64,000 nucleotides of DNA from Actinomycetota bacterium. GTDB taxonomy: Bacteria > Actinomycetota > Acidimicrobiia > IMCC26256 > PALSA-610. Location of the stretch: contig PLBO01000151.1 of NCBI GenBank assembly GCA_003134555.1, positions 288,137-352,136 on the forward strand, read 5' to 3'. The position numbers were made by a program, and so were the translations under genes. Positions 34,216 to 42,876 of this stretch are shown here, piece after piece (within the stretch, counting starts at the first letter, position 1; each line of letters opens with the position of its first letter). The notes under the pieces are model-generated. The model had not been told where the DNA came from and did no database searches. It worked only from the letters and a program-made list of their open reading frames with translations.

Positions 34216-34236
34216 CGTTGTCGTTTCACAACAACG
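34216..34236. terminator. Stem-loop between the SRPBCC and tmRNA genes
   Basis: Arms CGTTGTCG and CAACAACG form an 8-base-pair stem with one wobble and a five-base loop. It lies 37 bases after the SRPBCC stop and 27 bases beyond the tmRNA 3' end, so it could end transcripts from both sides. No T tract follows. Confidence 0.4.
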
Positions 34237-34262
34237 GTCGGCCAGTCAGTTCAGTCAGTCAG

Positions 34263-34612
34263 TGGAGGTGGCGGGAGTCGAACCCGCGTCTCCCGAGCTG
34301 TTGGTGGGACTTCTCCGAGCGCAGCCGTTGGGAGATGTCACCCACCGACAGGTCAACGGCATCCTGTCGGCAGGCCAGCCTCGTTTTTATGTCCCGATAG
34401 GCCCCGAGGCCTTACCTACCGGTGAGCCATCCTGGATGACGCCTCGCGCGGACGAATGACGAATCCAATGCGGGCGGGCAACCTGATCTCTCAGGCAGCC
34501 ATTGCCATTTGGTTATTGGCGTGTATATGTGTTGCCGGCTCTTTCACGACGTTCCGGCGACGTCGGCTCGCTTCTCCCACCTCGATCCTCGAGATCGAAG
34601 CCACGCACCCCC
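34263..34612 (-). ncRNA. ssrA: tmRNA (transfer-messenger RNA)
   Basis: A 350-base RNA that rescues stalled ribosomes. The 3' end has the T arm GCGGGTTCGACTCCCGC and acceptor CACCTCC+A (CCA not encoded), pairing with GGGGGTG at the 5' end (34606-34612). The tag frame starts with resume codon GCA at 34535 and reads ATHIHANNQMAMAA, then a TGA stop at 34491-34493. The hydrophobic, Ala-Ala ending fits a protease degron. Its protein partner SmpB is encoded at 38631-39098. Confidence 0.95.
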
Positions 34613-34689
34613 TTGTCAACCCCGTCGCCGGCCGGTGCGCGTTGGTGGCCGTCAGCGGGACAGCAAGTGTACAAGCTGCCACCGATGGT

Positions 34690-34695
34690 TAGTTT
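34690..34695 (+). promoter_or_regulatory. -10 element of the NDH-2 gene
   Basis: TAGTTT, followed by six bases and GTG at 34702; no ribosome binding site. Leaderless arrangement. Confidence 0.6.
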
Positions 34696-34701
34696 CGGCC
34701 C

Positions 34702-35937
34702 GTGCGTCCGCATCCCCGGGTCGTCATCGTGGGTGGTGGCTTCGGCGGCCTGCAGTGCGCGAAGGCCTTACGGGACAAGCCCGTCGACGTGCTGCTCGTC
34801 GACCGGCACAACTACCACCTGTTCACGCCGCTCCTCTACCAGGTTGCGAGCTGCCTGCTGAACCCGTCGGAGGTCGCGGCGCCGTTGCGCAAGGTGCTGC
34901 GCGGCGCGCCGAACGTCCGGTACCGCGCGGGCGAGGTCGCGGGCGTCGACTTCGCGCGCAAGTGCGTGCGGCTCGCCGACGATGTCGAACTTCCGTACGA
35001 CCATCTCGTCCTCGCGACGGGCAGCACTACCAACTACTACGGCAACGAGAGCATCCGCGCGCACGCGCTCGGCCTCAAGGATCTCGGCGAGGCCCTCCAG
35101 CTTCGCAACCACGTGCTTGAGTGTCTCGAACGCGCCGCGAATGCAACGACCGACGACGAACGCCACCGCTTGCTCAACTTCTGCATCGTCGGCGGCGGAC
35201 CGACGGGTGTCGAATACGCGGGTGCGCTGGCCGAGCTCGCGCGGCTGGTCGTGCCCTACGAGTATCCGGAGCTGCCGGCGTCGGCGCTGCGCATCGTGTT
35301 GCTCGAGGGTGGCGAGCGACTGCTCCCGATGTTCGTGCCGCGCTTGTCGGATTACGCGCGGCGTGAGCTCGAGCGGCGCGGCGTGGAGGTGCGCACCAAC
35401 ACGCTTGTCTCGTCGGCGGACGACAGGGGAGTAACGCTGCAGGACGCCACCGAGATCGAGACTGCGACGATGGTGTGGACCGCGGGCGTGCGCCCGAACG
35501 ACCCGGTGCACGAAAAGCCCGAGCGCCTCACGGTCGACGACCAGCTGCGCGTGGTCGGCGCGAAGAACGTCTTCGCGATCGGCGACGTGGCCGCGGCGCG
35601 CGACAAGCACGGCAACGTCCTGGCGATGGTGTCTCCGCCGGCGATGCAGGCCGGGCGCTACGTCGCCCGCCACATCCTCGACGGCGGCGCGCGGCGTGGG
35701 TTCCGCTACCGCGACAAGGGCACGCTCGCGACGATCGGCCGACACGCCGCCGTGGGCCAGGTCGGCCGATTGCGCTTCCGCGGGTTCGTGGGTTGGGTCG
35801 TCTGGCTCGTGGTGCACCTCTACTACCTGATCGGCTTCGAGAACCGGCTCCGGGTGATGTTGCGCTGGGCCTGGTACTACCTGCGCCTCGACCGCCCGGT
35901 CCGGGTCATCGTGCGCGCCGACCCTCCTTCGGAGTAG
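34702..35937 (+). CDS. ndh: Type II NADH dehydrogenase (NDH-2)
   Basis: A 411-residue flavoprotein that oxidises NADH and reduces quinone at the membrane without pumping protons. FAD-binding is shown by VVIVGGGFGGLQCAKAL, NAD-binding by FCIVGGGPTGVEYAGALAEL, and the second FAD block by VFAIGDVAA. NYHLFTPLLYQVASCLLNPS, then EVA is the NDH-2 hallmark; the C-terminal WLVVHLYYLIGFENRLRVML amphipathic helices attach it to the membrane. The start is GTG at 34702 with a leaderless-type -10 element. Confidence 0.92.
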   Translation: MRPHPRVVIVGGGFGGLQCAKALRDKPVDVLLVDRHNYHLFTPLLYQVASCLLNPSEVAAPLRKVLRGAPNVRYRAGEVAGVDFARKCVRLADDVELPYDHLVLATGSTTNYYGNESIRAHALGLKDLGEALQLRNHVLECLERAANATTDDERHRLLNFCIVGGGPTGVEYAGALAELARLVVPYEYPELPASALRIVLLEGGERLLPMFVPRLSDYARRELERRGVEVRTNTLVSSADDRGVTLQDATEIETATMVWTAGVRPNDPVHEKPERLTVDDQLRVVGAKNVFAIGDVAAARDKHGNVLAMVSPPAMQAGRYVARHILDGGARRGFRYRDKGTLATIGRHAAVGQVGRLRFRGFVGWVVWLVVHLYYLIGFENRLRVMLRWAWYYLRLDRPVRVIVRADPPSE

Positions 35938-35939
35938 GG

Positions 35940-35966
35940 GCGCTTGGTCCATCGGGAATCAAGCGC
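35940..35966. terminator. Stem-loop after the NDH-2 gene
   Basis: Perfect 7-base arms GCGCTTG/CAAGCGC with a 13-base loop, directly after the NDH-2 stop and before the thioredoxin promoter. No T tract, so termination is uncertain. Confidence 0.35.
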
Positions 35967-35979
35967 GGGCGGGCGCCGT

Positions 35980-35985
35980 TAACCT
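35980..35985 (+). promoter_or_regulatory. -10 element of the thioredoxin gene
   Basis: TAACCT, followed by five bases and ATG at 35991; no ribosome binding site. Confidence 0.5.
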
Positions 35986-35990
35986 TTTCC

Positions 35991-36398
35991 ATGGCCACCA
36001 AGACTTTGACGACCGACAACTTCGAGCAGACGATCACCGAGAACGACATCGTCCTGCTCGACTTCTGGGCCTCGTGGTGCGGCCCCTGCCGGATGTTCGG
36101 ACCGGTGTTCGAAGAGGCGTCCGAGAAGAACCCCGACCTCGTTTTCGCCAAGGTCGACACCGAGGACCAGCAGCAGCTCGCCGCCACCTTCGGCATCATG
36201 TCGATCCCCACGCTGATGATCTTCCGGGAGAACGTGATGGTGTTCTCGCAGCCGGGAGCCCTGCCGGCCGAGGCGCTCGAGAACCTGCTCGAGCAGGTCC
36301 GTGCGCTCGACATGGACGAGGTGCACAAGGCCGTCGCCGAGCACGACCAGGCGCACGACCACGATCATGATCACGCCGAGCACGATCACGCGCACTGA
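35991..36398 (+). CDS. Thioredoxin with a histidine-rich C-terminal tail
   Basis: A 135-residue cytoplasmic thioredoxin: DFWASWCGPCRMFGPVF with active-site C30 and C33, then VDTEDQQQLAATFGIMSIPT with the cis-Pro. The usual fold ends near residue 108; the last 20 residues alternate His, Asp and Glu, with eight His, an obvious metal-binding tail uncommon in thioredoxins. No signal peptide. It has its own leaderless-type promoter and lies between ndh and an MMPL transporter. Confidence 0.92.
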   Translation: MATKTLTTDNFEQTITENDIVLLDFWASWCGPCRMFGPVFEEASEKNPDLVFAKVDTEDQQQLAATFGIMSIPTLMIFRENVMVFSQPGALPAEALENLLEQVRALDMDEVHKAVAEHDQAHDHDHDHAEHDHAH

Positions 36399-36432
36399 TT
36401 TACAGCAACGTCTGACGCGGCAACTCCTGCGG

Positions 36433-36438
36433 TAATTT
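36433..36438 (+). promoter_or_regulatory. -10 element of the MMPL transporter gene
   Basis: TAATTT, followed by six bases and ATG at 36445; no ribosome binding site. Confidence 0.6.
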
Positions 36439-36444
36439 GCGGCG

Positions 36445-38628
36445 ATGCTTCCGAGCTTGGCCGCGTGGTGCTACCGACGGCGACGCCTCGTCGTCGTCGG
36501 GTGGATCGTCGTTCTCATCGGCATCAACGTCCTCGCGCAGTCGGCGGGCGGCCATCTGCTGAAGACGTTCTCGTTGCCCGGCACCGAATCGCAACGCGCG
36601 TTCGACGTGTTGAAGAAGGACTTCGCCCGTGCCGGCGACACGGGCTACCTCGTGTTCAAGTCGACCGCGCCCGACGGGATCCGGTCGTCCGTGGTCGTCG
36701 ACGAGATCGAAAAGAAACTCGCACCGGCGTTGCGCAAGGAGAAGCACGTCGTATCGGTCGTGACTCCCTACGGGCGCGCAGGCGCGGGCTTCATCTCGAG
36801 CAAAGGCAACATCGCCTACGCCGAGATCCAGTTCGACGTGCAGTCCAACGACGTGCCGATCGCCCTCGCCTCGCACATGCGCGACGTCGTGTCGCACGCG
36901 AACTCGTCGAGTCTGCAGGTCGAGCTGGGCGGCTCGATGTTCACCGACCAGAAGCAACCCGCGAGCGAGGCCATCGGGATCCTCGCCGCCGTGCTCATCC
37001 TGTTGGTCGCATTCGGATCGGTGCTCGCAATGGGCCTGCCGATCATGACCGCCCTGTTCGGCATCGGCACCGGCCTCGCGATCGTCACGCTGCTCGCGCG
37101 ATTCACCGACGTGCCGTCGTTCGCGCCGCAGGTGACCGCGATGATCGGGATCGGCGTCGGGATCGACTACGCGCTCTTCATCAGCACCCGCTACCGGGAG
37201 GCGCTGCACGAGGGTCTCGATCCGCAACAGGCGGTGGTGCACTCGATCGATACGAGCGGGCGCGCGGTGTTGTTCGCGGGCGGCACCGTCGTCGTCTCGT
37301 TGATGGGTCTGTTCCTGATCGGCGTCTCCTTCATCCGCGGCCTCGCGATCGGCGCGTCGCTCGCGGTGTTGTTGGTGATGGCGGCGGCCGTCACGTTGCT
37401 GCCCGCAGTCCTCGGCTTCGTCGGGCACACCATCGACAAGTTGGCGCTGCCGACGGCGAAGCGTCCGAAGCCCGCCGACCAGACCATCTGGGCGCGGTGG
37501 AGCCGCACGATCCAGAGGCGGCCTTGGCCCGTCGCGATCGGCGGACTCGTCATTCTGCTCGTGCTGGCGATTCCGGCACTCGGCTTACGGCTCGGTGTCG
37601 CCGATGCCGGCAACGATCCGACGAAGCTCACGACCCGCCGCGCCTACGACTTGTTGAGTGAAGGGTTCGGACCCGGCTTCAACGGGCCCTTGCTGGTCGT
37701 GAGTGAGGTGCATTCCCCGGGCGACGTCGCCGCGATGTCGCGAGTCGCCGATGCGATCGCGAAGACGCCGGGTGTGGCCCACGTCAGCCCCGTCATCCCG
37801 AGCACCAACGGGAAAGCGGTCTTCATGCAGGTCGTGCCCAAGGGTTCGCCGCAGGATGAGAGCACGACGCAACTGGTGCACCGCTTGCGAGATTCGGTCG
37901 TTCCCGAGACCGCGAACGGAAGCACGCTGCAGGTTCACGTCGGCGGCTATACCGCGCTCGGCGTCGATCTCGCCGACACGCTGGGCCAACGATTGCCCTA
38001 CATGTTCCTGGCGATCCTGCTACTCAGCTTCATACTGCTCACCGTCGTGTTCCGATCGCTGCTGGTGCCGCTCAAGGCGGTGATCATGAACATGCTTTCG
38101 ATCGGCGCGTCGTACGGCGTGATCGTCGCGATCTTCCAGAACGGCTGGCTCAAGAGCCTCGTGGGTATCGGCAAGGAGGGGCCGATCGAGGCGTGGGTGC
38201 CGATGATGCTGTTCGCGATCGTCTTCGGTCTGTCGATGGACTACGAGGTCTTCCTCTTGTCGAGGATCAAGGAGGAGTACGACCGCGACCACGACAACGC
38301 GACCGCCGTGGCGCACGGCCTCGCGAAGACCGCCCGCCTCATCACCGCGGCCGCCGCGATCATGATCTGTGTGTTCGGGAGCTTCGTGCTGTCCGATCTG
38401 CGCGTGCTGAAGCTCATCGGCTTCGGGCTCGCGTTCGCGGTGTTCATCGACGCGACCGTCGTGCGGCTCGTGCTCGTTCCCGCGACGATGGAGCTCCTCG
38501 GCGACCGCAACTGGTGGTTCCCCAAGATGCTCGAGTGGGTGCCGCGCATCCACATCGAGGGTTCGGCCGCCCCCGCCGTTGGGGAGCCGACGCGCGAGCC
38601 CGAACCGGAACCCGCGCTCGGCAGTTAG
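36445..38628 (+). CDS. MMPL-family RND transporter
   Basis: A 727-residue membrane exporter. It has twelve predicted helices in two sets of six, TM1 at ~15-33, a large periplasmic domain after it, helices 2-6 (~180-340; IGIGVGIDYALFISTRYREA), a second periplasmic domain after TM7 (~365-385), and helices 8-12 (~515-685; FGLSMDYEVFLLSRIKEEY). The Asp-Tyr pairs in both sets are the proton-relay residues of MMPL proteins. Substrates are often lipids or drugs. It has a leaderless-type promoter; smpB follows convergently after two bases. Confidence 0.92.
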   Translation: MLPSLAAWCYRRRRLVVVGWIVVLIGINVLAQSAGGHLLKTFSLPGTESQRAFDVLKKDFARAGDTGYLVFKSTAPDGIRSSVVVDEIEKKLAPALRKEKHVVSVVTPYGRAGAGFISSKGNIAYAEIQFDVQSNDVPIALASHMRDVVSHANSSSLQVELGGSMFTDQKQPASEAIGILAAVLILLVAFGSVLAMGLPIMTALFGIGTGLAIVTLLARFTDVPSFAPQVTAMIGIGVGIDYALFISTRYREALHEGLDPQQAVVHSIDTSGRAVLFAGGTVVVSLMGLFLIGVSFIRGLAIGASLAVLLVMAAAVTLLPAVLGFVGHTIDKLALPTAKRPKPADQTIWARWSRTIQRRPWPVAIGGLVILLVLAIPALGLRLGVADAGNDPTKLTTRRAYDLLSEGFGPGFNGPLLVVSEVHSPGDVAAMSRVADAIAKTPGVAHVSPVIPSTNGKAVFMQVVPKGSPQDESTTQLVHRLRDSVVPETANGSTLQVHVGGYTALGVDLADTLGQRLPYMFLAILLLSFILLTVVFRSLLVPLKAVIMNMLSIGASYGVIVAIFQNGWLKSLVGIGKEGPIEAWVPMMLFAIVFGLSMDYEVFLLSRIKEEYDRDHDNATAVAHGLAKTARLITAAAAIMICVFGSFVLSDLRVLKLIGFGLAFAVFIDATVVRLVLVPATMELLGDRNWWFPKMLEWVPRIHIEGSAAPAVGEPTREPEPEPALGS

Positions 38629-38630
38629 CT

Positions 38631-39098
38631 CTAACGCCCGCGGCCCATCTCCTTCAGGTCGCGCTCGGTGTCGCGCTTCGCGTCGCGCGCCGCGATGGCC
38701 TGGCGCTTGTCGTAGCGGGCCTTGCCTCGGGCTATCGCGAGCTCGACCTTGCAGCGGCCGTCCTTGAAATAGACGCGCAACGGCACGAGCGTCACACCCT
38801 TCTCCTCGGTCGCGCGCGCGATCTCCGCGATCTCACGGCCGTGGAGAAGGAGCTTGCGCTTGCGAACCGGGTCGAGCTCGCCGCGCGAGAACTCGTAGGG
38901 CGACACGTGCATGCCGTACATCCAGACCTCGCCGTCCTCGACCCGCGCGTACGCGTCCTGCAGATTGGCGCGGCCGTTGCGAATCGACTTCACCTCGGGT
39001 CCCTTGAGCATCACACCGCACTCGTACGTTTCCAGCACGAAATAGTCGTGGCGCGCTTTGCGATTGGTGATGACGACCTGGTCGCCGCGTCGGGACAT
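38631..39098 (-). CDS. smpB: SsrA-binding protein SmpB
   Basis: A 155-residue tmRNA partner: NRKARHDYFVLETYECGVML, KGPEVKSIRNGRANLQDAYA, MHVSPYEFSRGELDPVRKRK, LLLHGREI, then the Lys-rich tail GKARYDKRQAIAARDAKRD. All conserved blocks are present, and it is the usual length. It delivers tmRNA to stalled ribosomes; the tmRNA gene itself lies 4 kb to the left on the same strand. ATG at 39098, with TACCGT nine bases upstream and no clear ribosome binding site. In many actinobacteria smpB follows ftsX/ftsE; that context is absent here. Confidence 0.95.
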   Translation of the reverse strand: MSRRGDQVVITNRKARHDYFVLETYECGVMLKGPEVKSIRNGRANLQDAYARVEDGEVWMYGMHVSPYEFSRGELDPVRKRKLLLHGREIAEIARATEEKGVTLVPLRVYFKDGRCKVELAIARGKARYDKRQAIAARDAKRDTERDLKEMGRGR

Positions 39099-39129
39099 GG
39101 GCCTGCGACGGTAGTGCAGACTGTCAAGT

Positions 39130-41295
39130 GTGAGCTGGTTCGGGCAACGGCGCTACGGCATGTTCGTGCACGCGAACATCGCCACGGTTCCCGCGTTCGC
39201 TCCCATGCACGAATACGCCGACTGGTACTGGGGCTTTCTCGAGCCCAAAGCCGACATCGTGCTGCATCCGACCTGCCCGATGCCCGAGGTCGTCTCCTGG
39301 CACCGCGAGCAATTCGGTGAGCAACGCTTCGACGACTTCATTCCCGACCTCACCTTCGAACGGTTCGATGCCGACGAGTACGCGCAGCTCGTCGAAGACG
39401 CCGGCATGCGATACCTCGTGCACGTCACCAAGCATCACGACGGCTTCTGCTGGTGGGACACCGCGTACACCACCCGCAACGCGGTGGCGCTCGGTCCGAA
39501 GCGCGACATCGTCGCCGAGCTTGCCGACGCCGTGCGCGGGCGCGGTCACGTGTTCGGCTGCTACTACTCGCTGCTCGACTGGAGCCACGCCGACTATCCC
39601 GACCAGGAGCGCTACGTCGACGCGTTCATGCGCCCGCAGATCCGGGAGCTGGTCGAGCGCTACGAGCCGGGAGTGCTGTGGGGCGATGGTCATTGGGGCC
39701 ACCCCGGCGGGCATTGGCGCGCCGATCAGATCGTGAACGAAGCGAGAGAATACGCATCGACGCACGGTTTCGAGATCGTGTGCAACGACCGTTTCTTCGC
39801 GTCGGAGCCCGACTTCGTCACGTTCGAGTACGACGTACCCGCGGGGCCACCGGACCGGGCCTGGGAGGTGTGCCGCGGGCTCGGGTCGTCGTTCTGCGTG
39901 AACCGCAACGAAAGCGTGGCCGATTTCCTGAGCGCGGCCCAGATCGTCGCGATGCTCGTCGAGACCGTCGCCAAGGGCGGCAACCTGCTGTTGAACGTCG
40001 GACCGAACGCCGACGGAACAGTGCCCGACATCCAGGCGCGGCTCCTACGCGATTCGGGCGCGTGGGTGCGCGCGCACGCGGACGCCATCCACGACTCGAC
40101 GAGCTTCGACGTGTCGGGCAGCGGCGCGCACTGGTACACGCGTACAGGCGACGTCGTCCACGCGTTCGATCTGTCGTCGGCGCCCGAGCCGTGCTTCGCT
40201 TCCGTGCAAGGTGTGACCAGCGTGACCACACCCGCGGGCGGCGCCGTTCCGTTTCGCTCGTCCGATGCCGGGCTGATCGTCGACGCCCGCGCCGTTGATC
40301 GCCACGCGTTCGGCACGCGCTACTGCCTGACCTTGGCTGCCGACCGGCCGCCGGTTCGTTTGCGCAACGATTCGGGAACGAAGGGGTTTCTCTCGGGGCT
40401 GCTCGCGGGCGCGTCGCCGGGGGACGTGCTCGAAATACCCGCAGCCCGTTACGACGACGAAACCTTCCCGATCGTCGTCCCCGCCGGAGTCACGCTCCGC
40501 GCGGAGAGCGCGGCTCGGGTCGTGATCGACGCCGGCGGCAAGGTCGCGGTGGTACTCGGCGGCGACGGCGCGACCCTCGAAGGTGTCACGGTCACGGGCG
40601 GTGCGCCCGGCTACATGATGATCCCGCCGACTTGCGTCACCGGTCAGGGTGCCGACGGGTTGACGGTGCGCGACTGTCACGTGGAGTCGATCGGGATCGC
40701 AGGCGGCTCTGCGCACGTGATCACGGGCAACGTGATCGCAGGGGGCAAGGTCTGGCTCATGGGCGCGACCGGGTGTGAGGTCCAGGCCAACTACCAACAC
40801 GGGCTGCGGTGGGGCGCGGGCATCGAGGTGCAAGGAGGCGCCGGTCACGTGATCGCCGAGAACGAGTGCCGTGACGACCTCTGCGCGATCAAATGTGTCG
40901 AGACGGTCGACGTGCGCGTGGAACGCAACCGCTACGAAACGCGCTGGTTCGGCATACACCTCCTCGATGCGCGCGGCTCGACCCTCTACCGCAATCGTGC
41001 CTGGCGGACGATGCGCGCGGTCACGGTCGAGGGTGGTGCCGGCAACCGCATCGAAAAACAGCTGGCCGAACACTGCGACAGTGGAGTGGTCGCGGAAGGC
41101 GGCGCCGCGGAAACCGTCGTCGTCGATTCGTGGTTTCACGACTGCCGGGTCGGCATCTACGCATGGGGCGCGGGCAACATCACTTTCGCCAACAACGCGA
41201 TCAGCGCGCCGCGCGAGCATGCGGTCGTCACCGACCGCGTTCTCGACCTCGAAGGCAACGATCTCGGCGGCGACACGTGGCTCCGCCCCACGTAG
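39130..41295 (+). CDS. GH29-like alpha-L-fucosidase fused to a beta-helix domain
   Basis: A 721-residue protein. Residues 1-~330 are a GH29 fucosidase barrel: FGQRRYGMFVHANIATVPAF, VTKHHDGFCWWDT, and GVLWGDGHWGHP with the likely nucleophile D186, then GNLLLNVGPNADGTVPDIQ. Residues ~425-715 are a right-handed parallel beta-helix (repeats such as GVTVTGGAPGY, GNVIAGGKVWL, NRYETRWFGIHLLDA, RGSTLYRNRAWRT). No signal peptide is seen, so it may act inside the cell. The start is GTG at 39130. The helix may bind or cleave a carbohydrate; this fusion is unusual. The TAG stop is part of the next gene's -10 element. Confidence 0.83.
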   Translation: MSWFGQRRYGMFVHANIATVPAFAPMHEYADWYWGFLEPKADIVLHPTCPMPEVVSWHREQFGEQRFDDFIPDLTFERFDADEYAQLVEDAGMRYLVHVTKHHDGFCWWDTAYTTRNAVALGPKRDIVAELADAVRGRGHVFGCYYSLLDWSHADYPDQERYVDAFMRPQIRELVERYEPGVLWGDGHWGHPGGHWRADQIVNEAREYASTHGFEIVCNDRFFASEPDFVTFEYDVPAGPPDRAWEVCRGLGSSFCVNRNESVADFLSAAQIVAMLVETVAKGGNLLLNVGPNADGTVPDIQARLLRDSGAWVRAHADAIHDSTSFDVSGSGAHWYTRTGDVVHAFDLSSAPEPCFASVQGVTSVTTPAGGAVPFRSSDAGLIVDARAVDRHAFGTRYCLTLAADRPPVRLRNDSGTKGFLSGLLAGASPGDVLEIPAARYDDETFPIVVPAGVTLRAESAARVVIDAGGKVAVVLGGDGATLEGVTVTGGAPGYMMIPPTCVTGQGADGLTVRDCHVESIGIAGGSAHVITGNVIAGGKVWLMGATGCEVQANYQHGLRWGAGIEVQGGAGHVIAENECRDDLCAIKCVETVDVRVERNRYETRWFGIHLLDARGSTLYRNRAWRTMRAVTVEGGAGNRIEKQLAEHCDSGVVAEGGAAETVVVDSWFHDCRVGIYAWGAGNITFANNAISAPREHAVVTDRVLDLEGNDLGGDTWLRPT

Positions 41296-41298
41296 TCT
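41293..41298 (+). promoter_or_regulatory. -10 element of the EthD gene
   Basis: TAGTCT, followed by eight bases and GTG at 41307. Its first three bases are the stop codon of the fucosidase gene. Confidence 0.5.
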
Positions 41299-41306
41299 CG
41301 AGCGTC

Positions 41307-41969
41307 GTGGAACACCTGCTGATCGCGCTGTGGGGCGCACCCGAAGCGAACGTCGAGTCGCTGCTCGACACTTGGATCCCGGTCGCGCTGAAGGATCCGG
41401 CCGTGCAGTCGTGCACGATCAGCTTCGCCGATCCCGATCAGGGCCGGTTCGCCGGTCCGCCGTGCGACGCGCTGATCGCGCTCGGCCTCGCCCGCGCTCA
41501 GGATCTCGACGACCTTCCCTCGCGTCACGATCTCTACGCGGTTGCGCGCGAGGTGAATGTGTTCCGGGTCGACCCGCGGCCGGTCATCACGTGGGAACGG
41601 ACGTGGCCCGACGGCGAGTACGCGCCCGGCGTGAAATACGTGTCGTTCGTCCGGCGGGCGGAGGAGCTCTCCCACGGACAGTTCGTGCGCCACTGGACCG
41701 AGGTGCACGCACCCCTGGCTCTGACGCATCACGTCGGCCTGGCCGACTACACCCAGAACGTCGTGCGCACCACGTACACACCCGGGGGCGCCGGCATCGA
41801 CGGCATCGCCGAGCTCCGGTTCCTCAGCCGGGCCGACTTCGAGGATCGCTTCTACGACTCCGACGCCGGCAAGGCCGTCATCCGGGCCGACGTCAAGCGA
41901 TTCATCGGACCGAGTGGGATGTCGCCCACACTCATGCGCGAGCTCCCGTTGCGCACGGCGAGCGCGTAA
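41307..41969 (+). CDS. EthD-domain protein
   Basis: A 220-residue protein with a C-terminal EthD (ferredoxin-like) domain: VKYVSFVRRAEELSHGQFVR, HWTEVHAPLALTHHVGLADY, then IDGIAELRFLSRADF. The N-terminal half looks like a second, weaker copy. EthD proteins help some oxidations and dehydrations; the substrate is unknown. The start is GTG at 41307, taken because the frame upstream belongs to the fucosidase region. It ends one base before the convergent BKACE stop. Confidence 0.78.
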   Translation: MEHLLIALWGAPEANVESLLDTWIPVALKDPAVQSCTISFADPDQGRFAGPPCDALIALGLARAQDLDDLPSRHDLYAVAREVNVFRVDPRPVITWERTWPDGEYAPGVKYVSFVRRAEELSHGQFVRHWTEVHAPLALTHHVGLADYTQNVVRTTYTPGGAGIDGIAELRFLSRADFEDRFYDSDAGKAVIRADVKRFIGPSGMSPTLMRELPLRTASA

Positions 41970-41970
41970 A

Positions 41971-42858
41971 TCAGGACGGCAGTCCGAGGACACGCGCCGC
42001 GTCGGCGACCCCGGCCACGTCGCGTCCCACGCTCCGACACAGTTTTGCCGCGGCCGTCACTTGGTCGACGTTCGCGGGTCCGGAGTCCCAATCCTCGAGG
42101 CCGACGCGGAGATGCCCGCCGCGCTCCAACGCCGCGCGCGAGACCGGCGTGTCGAGGAGCGACCCGCCGAGAACGGCAACCGCCCACGCGATCTCGGCAT
42201 CGCCGAGCATCGCGAGATAGAGGTCGAGTGCCTCCATGATCGGGGGCGCGCCCCACAGCGGTTCTCCGCCGCCGAGGTAGCCGCCGGCGGAGAAGTAGAA
42301 CTTCACGAGCGTTCCGGCCGGGAGCGCGCCCGCGTCGTAGTAGGCGCGCACGACGCGCAGGAAGCCGGGTTCGAAGATCGCGATGCTCGGCCCGAGTCCG
42401 CGTTCGCGGCACACGTCCATCTTGTAGGCAATGTCGGCGAACGTGTTCGTGTAGACGAAGGTGCTGTTCGTCGGCAGACCGTCGGCGCCGGTGCCGCCCA
42501 GGTTCACCGATCCGGTGTCGACGAACCCGGCCCGCACCAGCCCCATGTCGTCGAGCAACGCCACGTGGCCGTAGCGATCTTCGATCGTCTTGCCGATGCC
42601 GGTGGTGGGGTAGCACACGACACCCGGATGGTGCTCGACGACGGGGCGGAACGCGATCGCGTACTGTTCGGCCGCTTCGTCGGGCGGCACCGCGATGTTC
42701 GGCGCGTGCGTGTGGATCACCGTCGCGCCCGCGTCGACACACGCAAGCGCGTCCTTCGCCTGCTCCTCCGCGGTCGCGGGAACGGTTGGGTTGTGCGCGC
42801 GGCTCGTCACGCCGTTGAGCGCGGCCTCGATGATCACCGGAGCGTCGTTCACGGTCAT
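41971..42858 (-). CDS. Beta-keto acid cleavage enzyme (BKACE/DUF849)
   Basis: A 295-residue zinc enzyme that condenses a beta-keto acid with acetyl-CoA and releases acetoacetate. Zn ligands H49 and H51 are in VIHTHAP; CYPTTGIGKT and GGHLRVGLEDW are conserved BKACE blocks. The exact keto acid (e.g. 3-keto-5-aminohexanoate or dehydrocarnitine) is not deducible. ATG at 42858 lies only 9-18 bases from the start of the divergent NMO-like gene. Confidence 0.9.
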   Translation of the reverse strand: MTVNDAPVIIEAALNGVTSRAHNPTVPATAEEQAKDALACVDAGATVIHTHAPNIAVPPDEAAEQYAIAFRPVVEHHPGVVCYPTTGIGKTIEDRYGHVALLDDMGLVRAGFVDTGSVNLGGTGADGLPTNSTFVYTNTFADIAYKMDVCRERGLGPSIAIFEPGFLRVVRAYYDAGALPAGTLVKFYFSAGGYLGGGEPLWGAPPIMEALDLYLAMLGDAEIAWAVAVLGGSLLDTPVSRAALERGGHLRVGLEDWDSGPANVDQVTAAAKLCRSVGRDVAGVADAARVLGLPS

Positions 42859-42876
42859 CTGTATAGCGTGGCACGC

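Noticed and set aside
34240-34263. CAGT-rich short repeats next to the tmRNA 3' end, considered as an integration site
   Set aside because: tmRNA 3' ends are common integration targets, but there is no integrase gene and no second copy of the site in the window.
34218-34692. Short plus-strand open frames around 34.2-34.7 kb
   Set aside because: They lie on the opposite strand of the tmRNA gene, whose structure explains the sequence.
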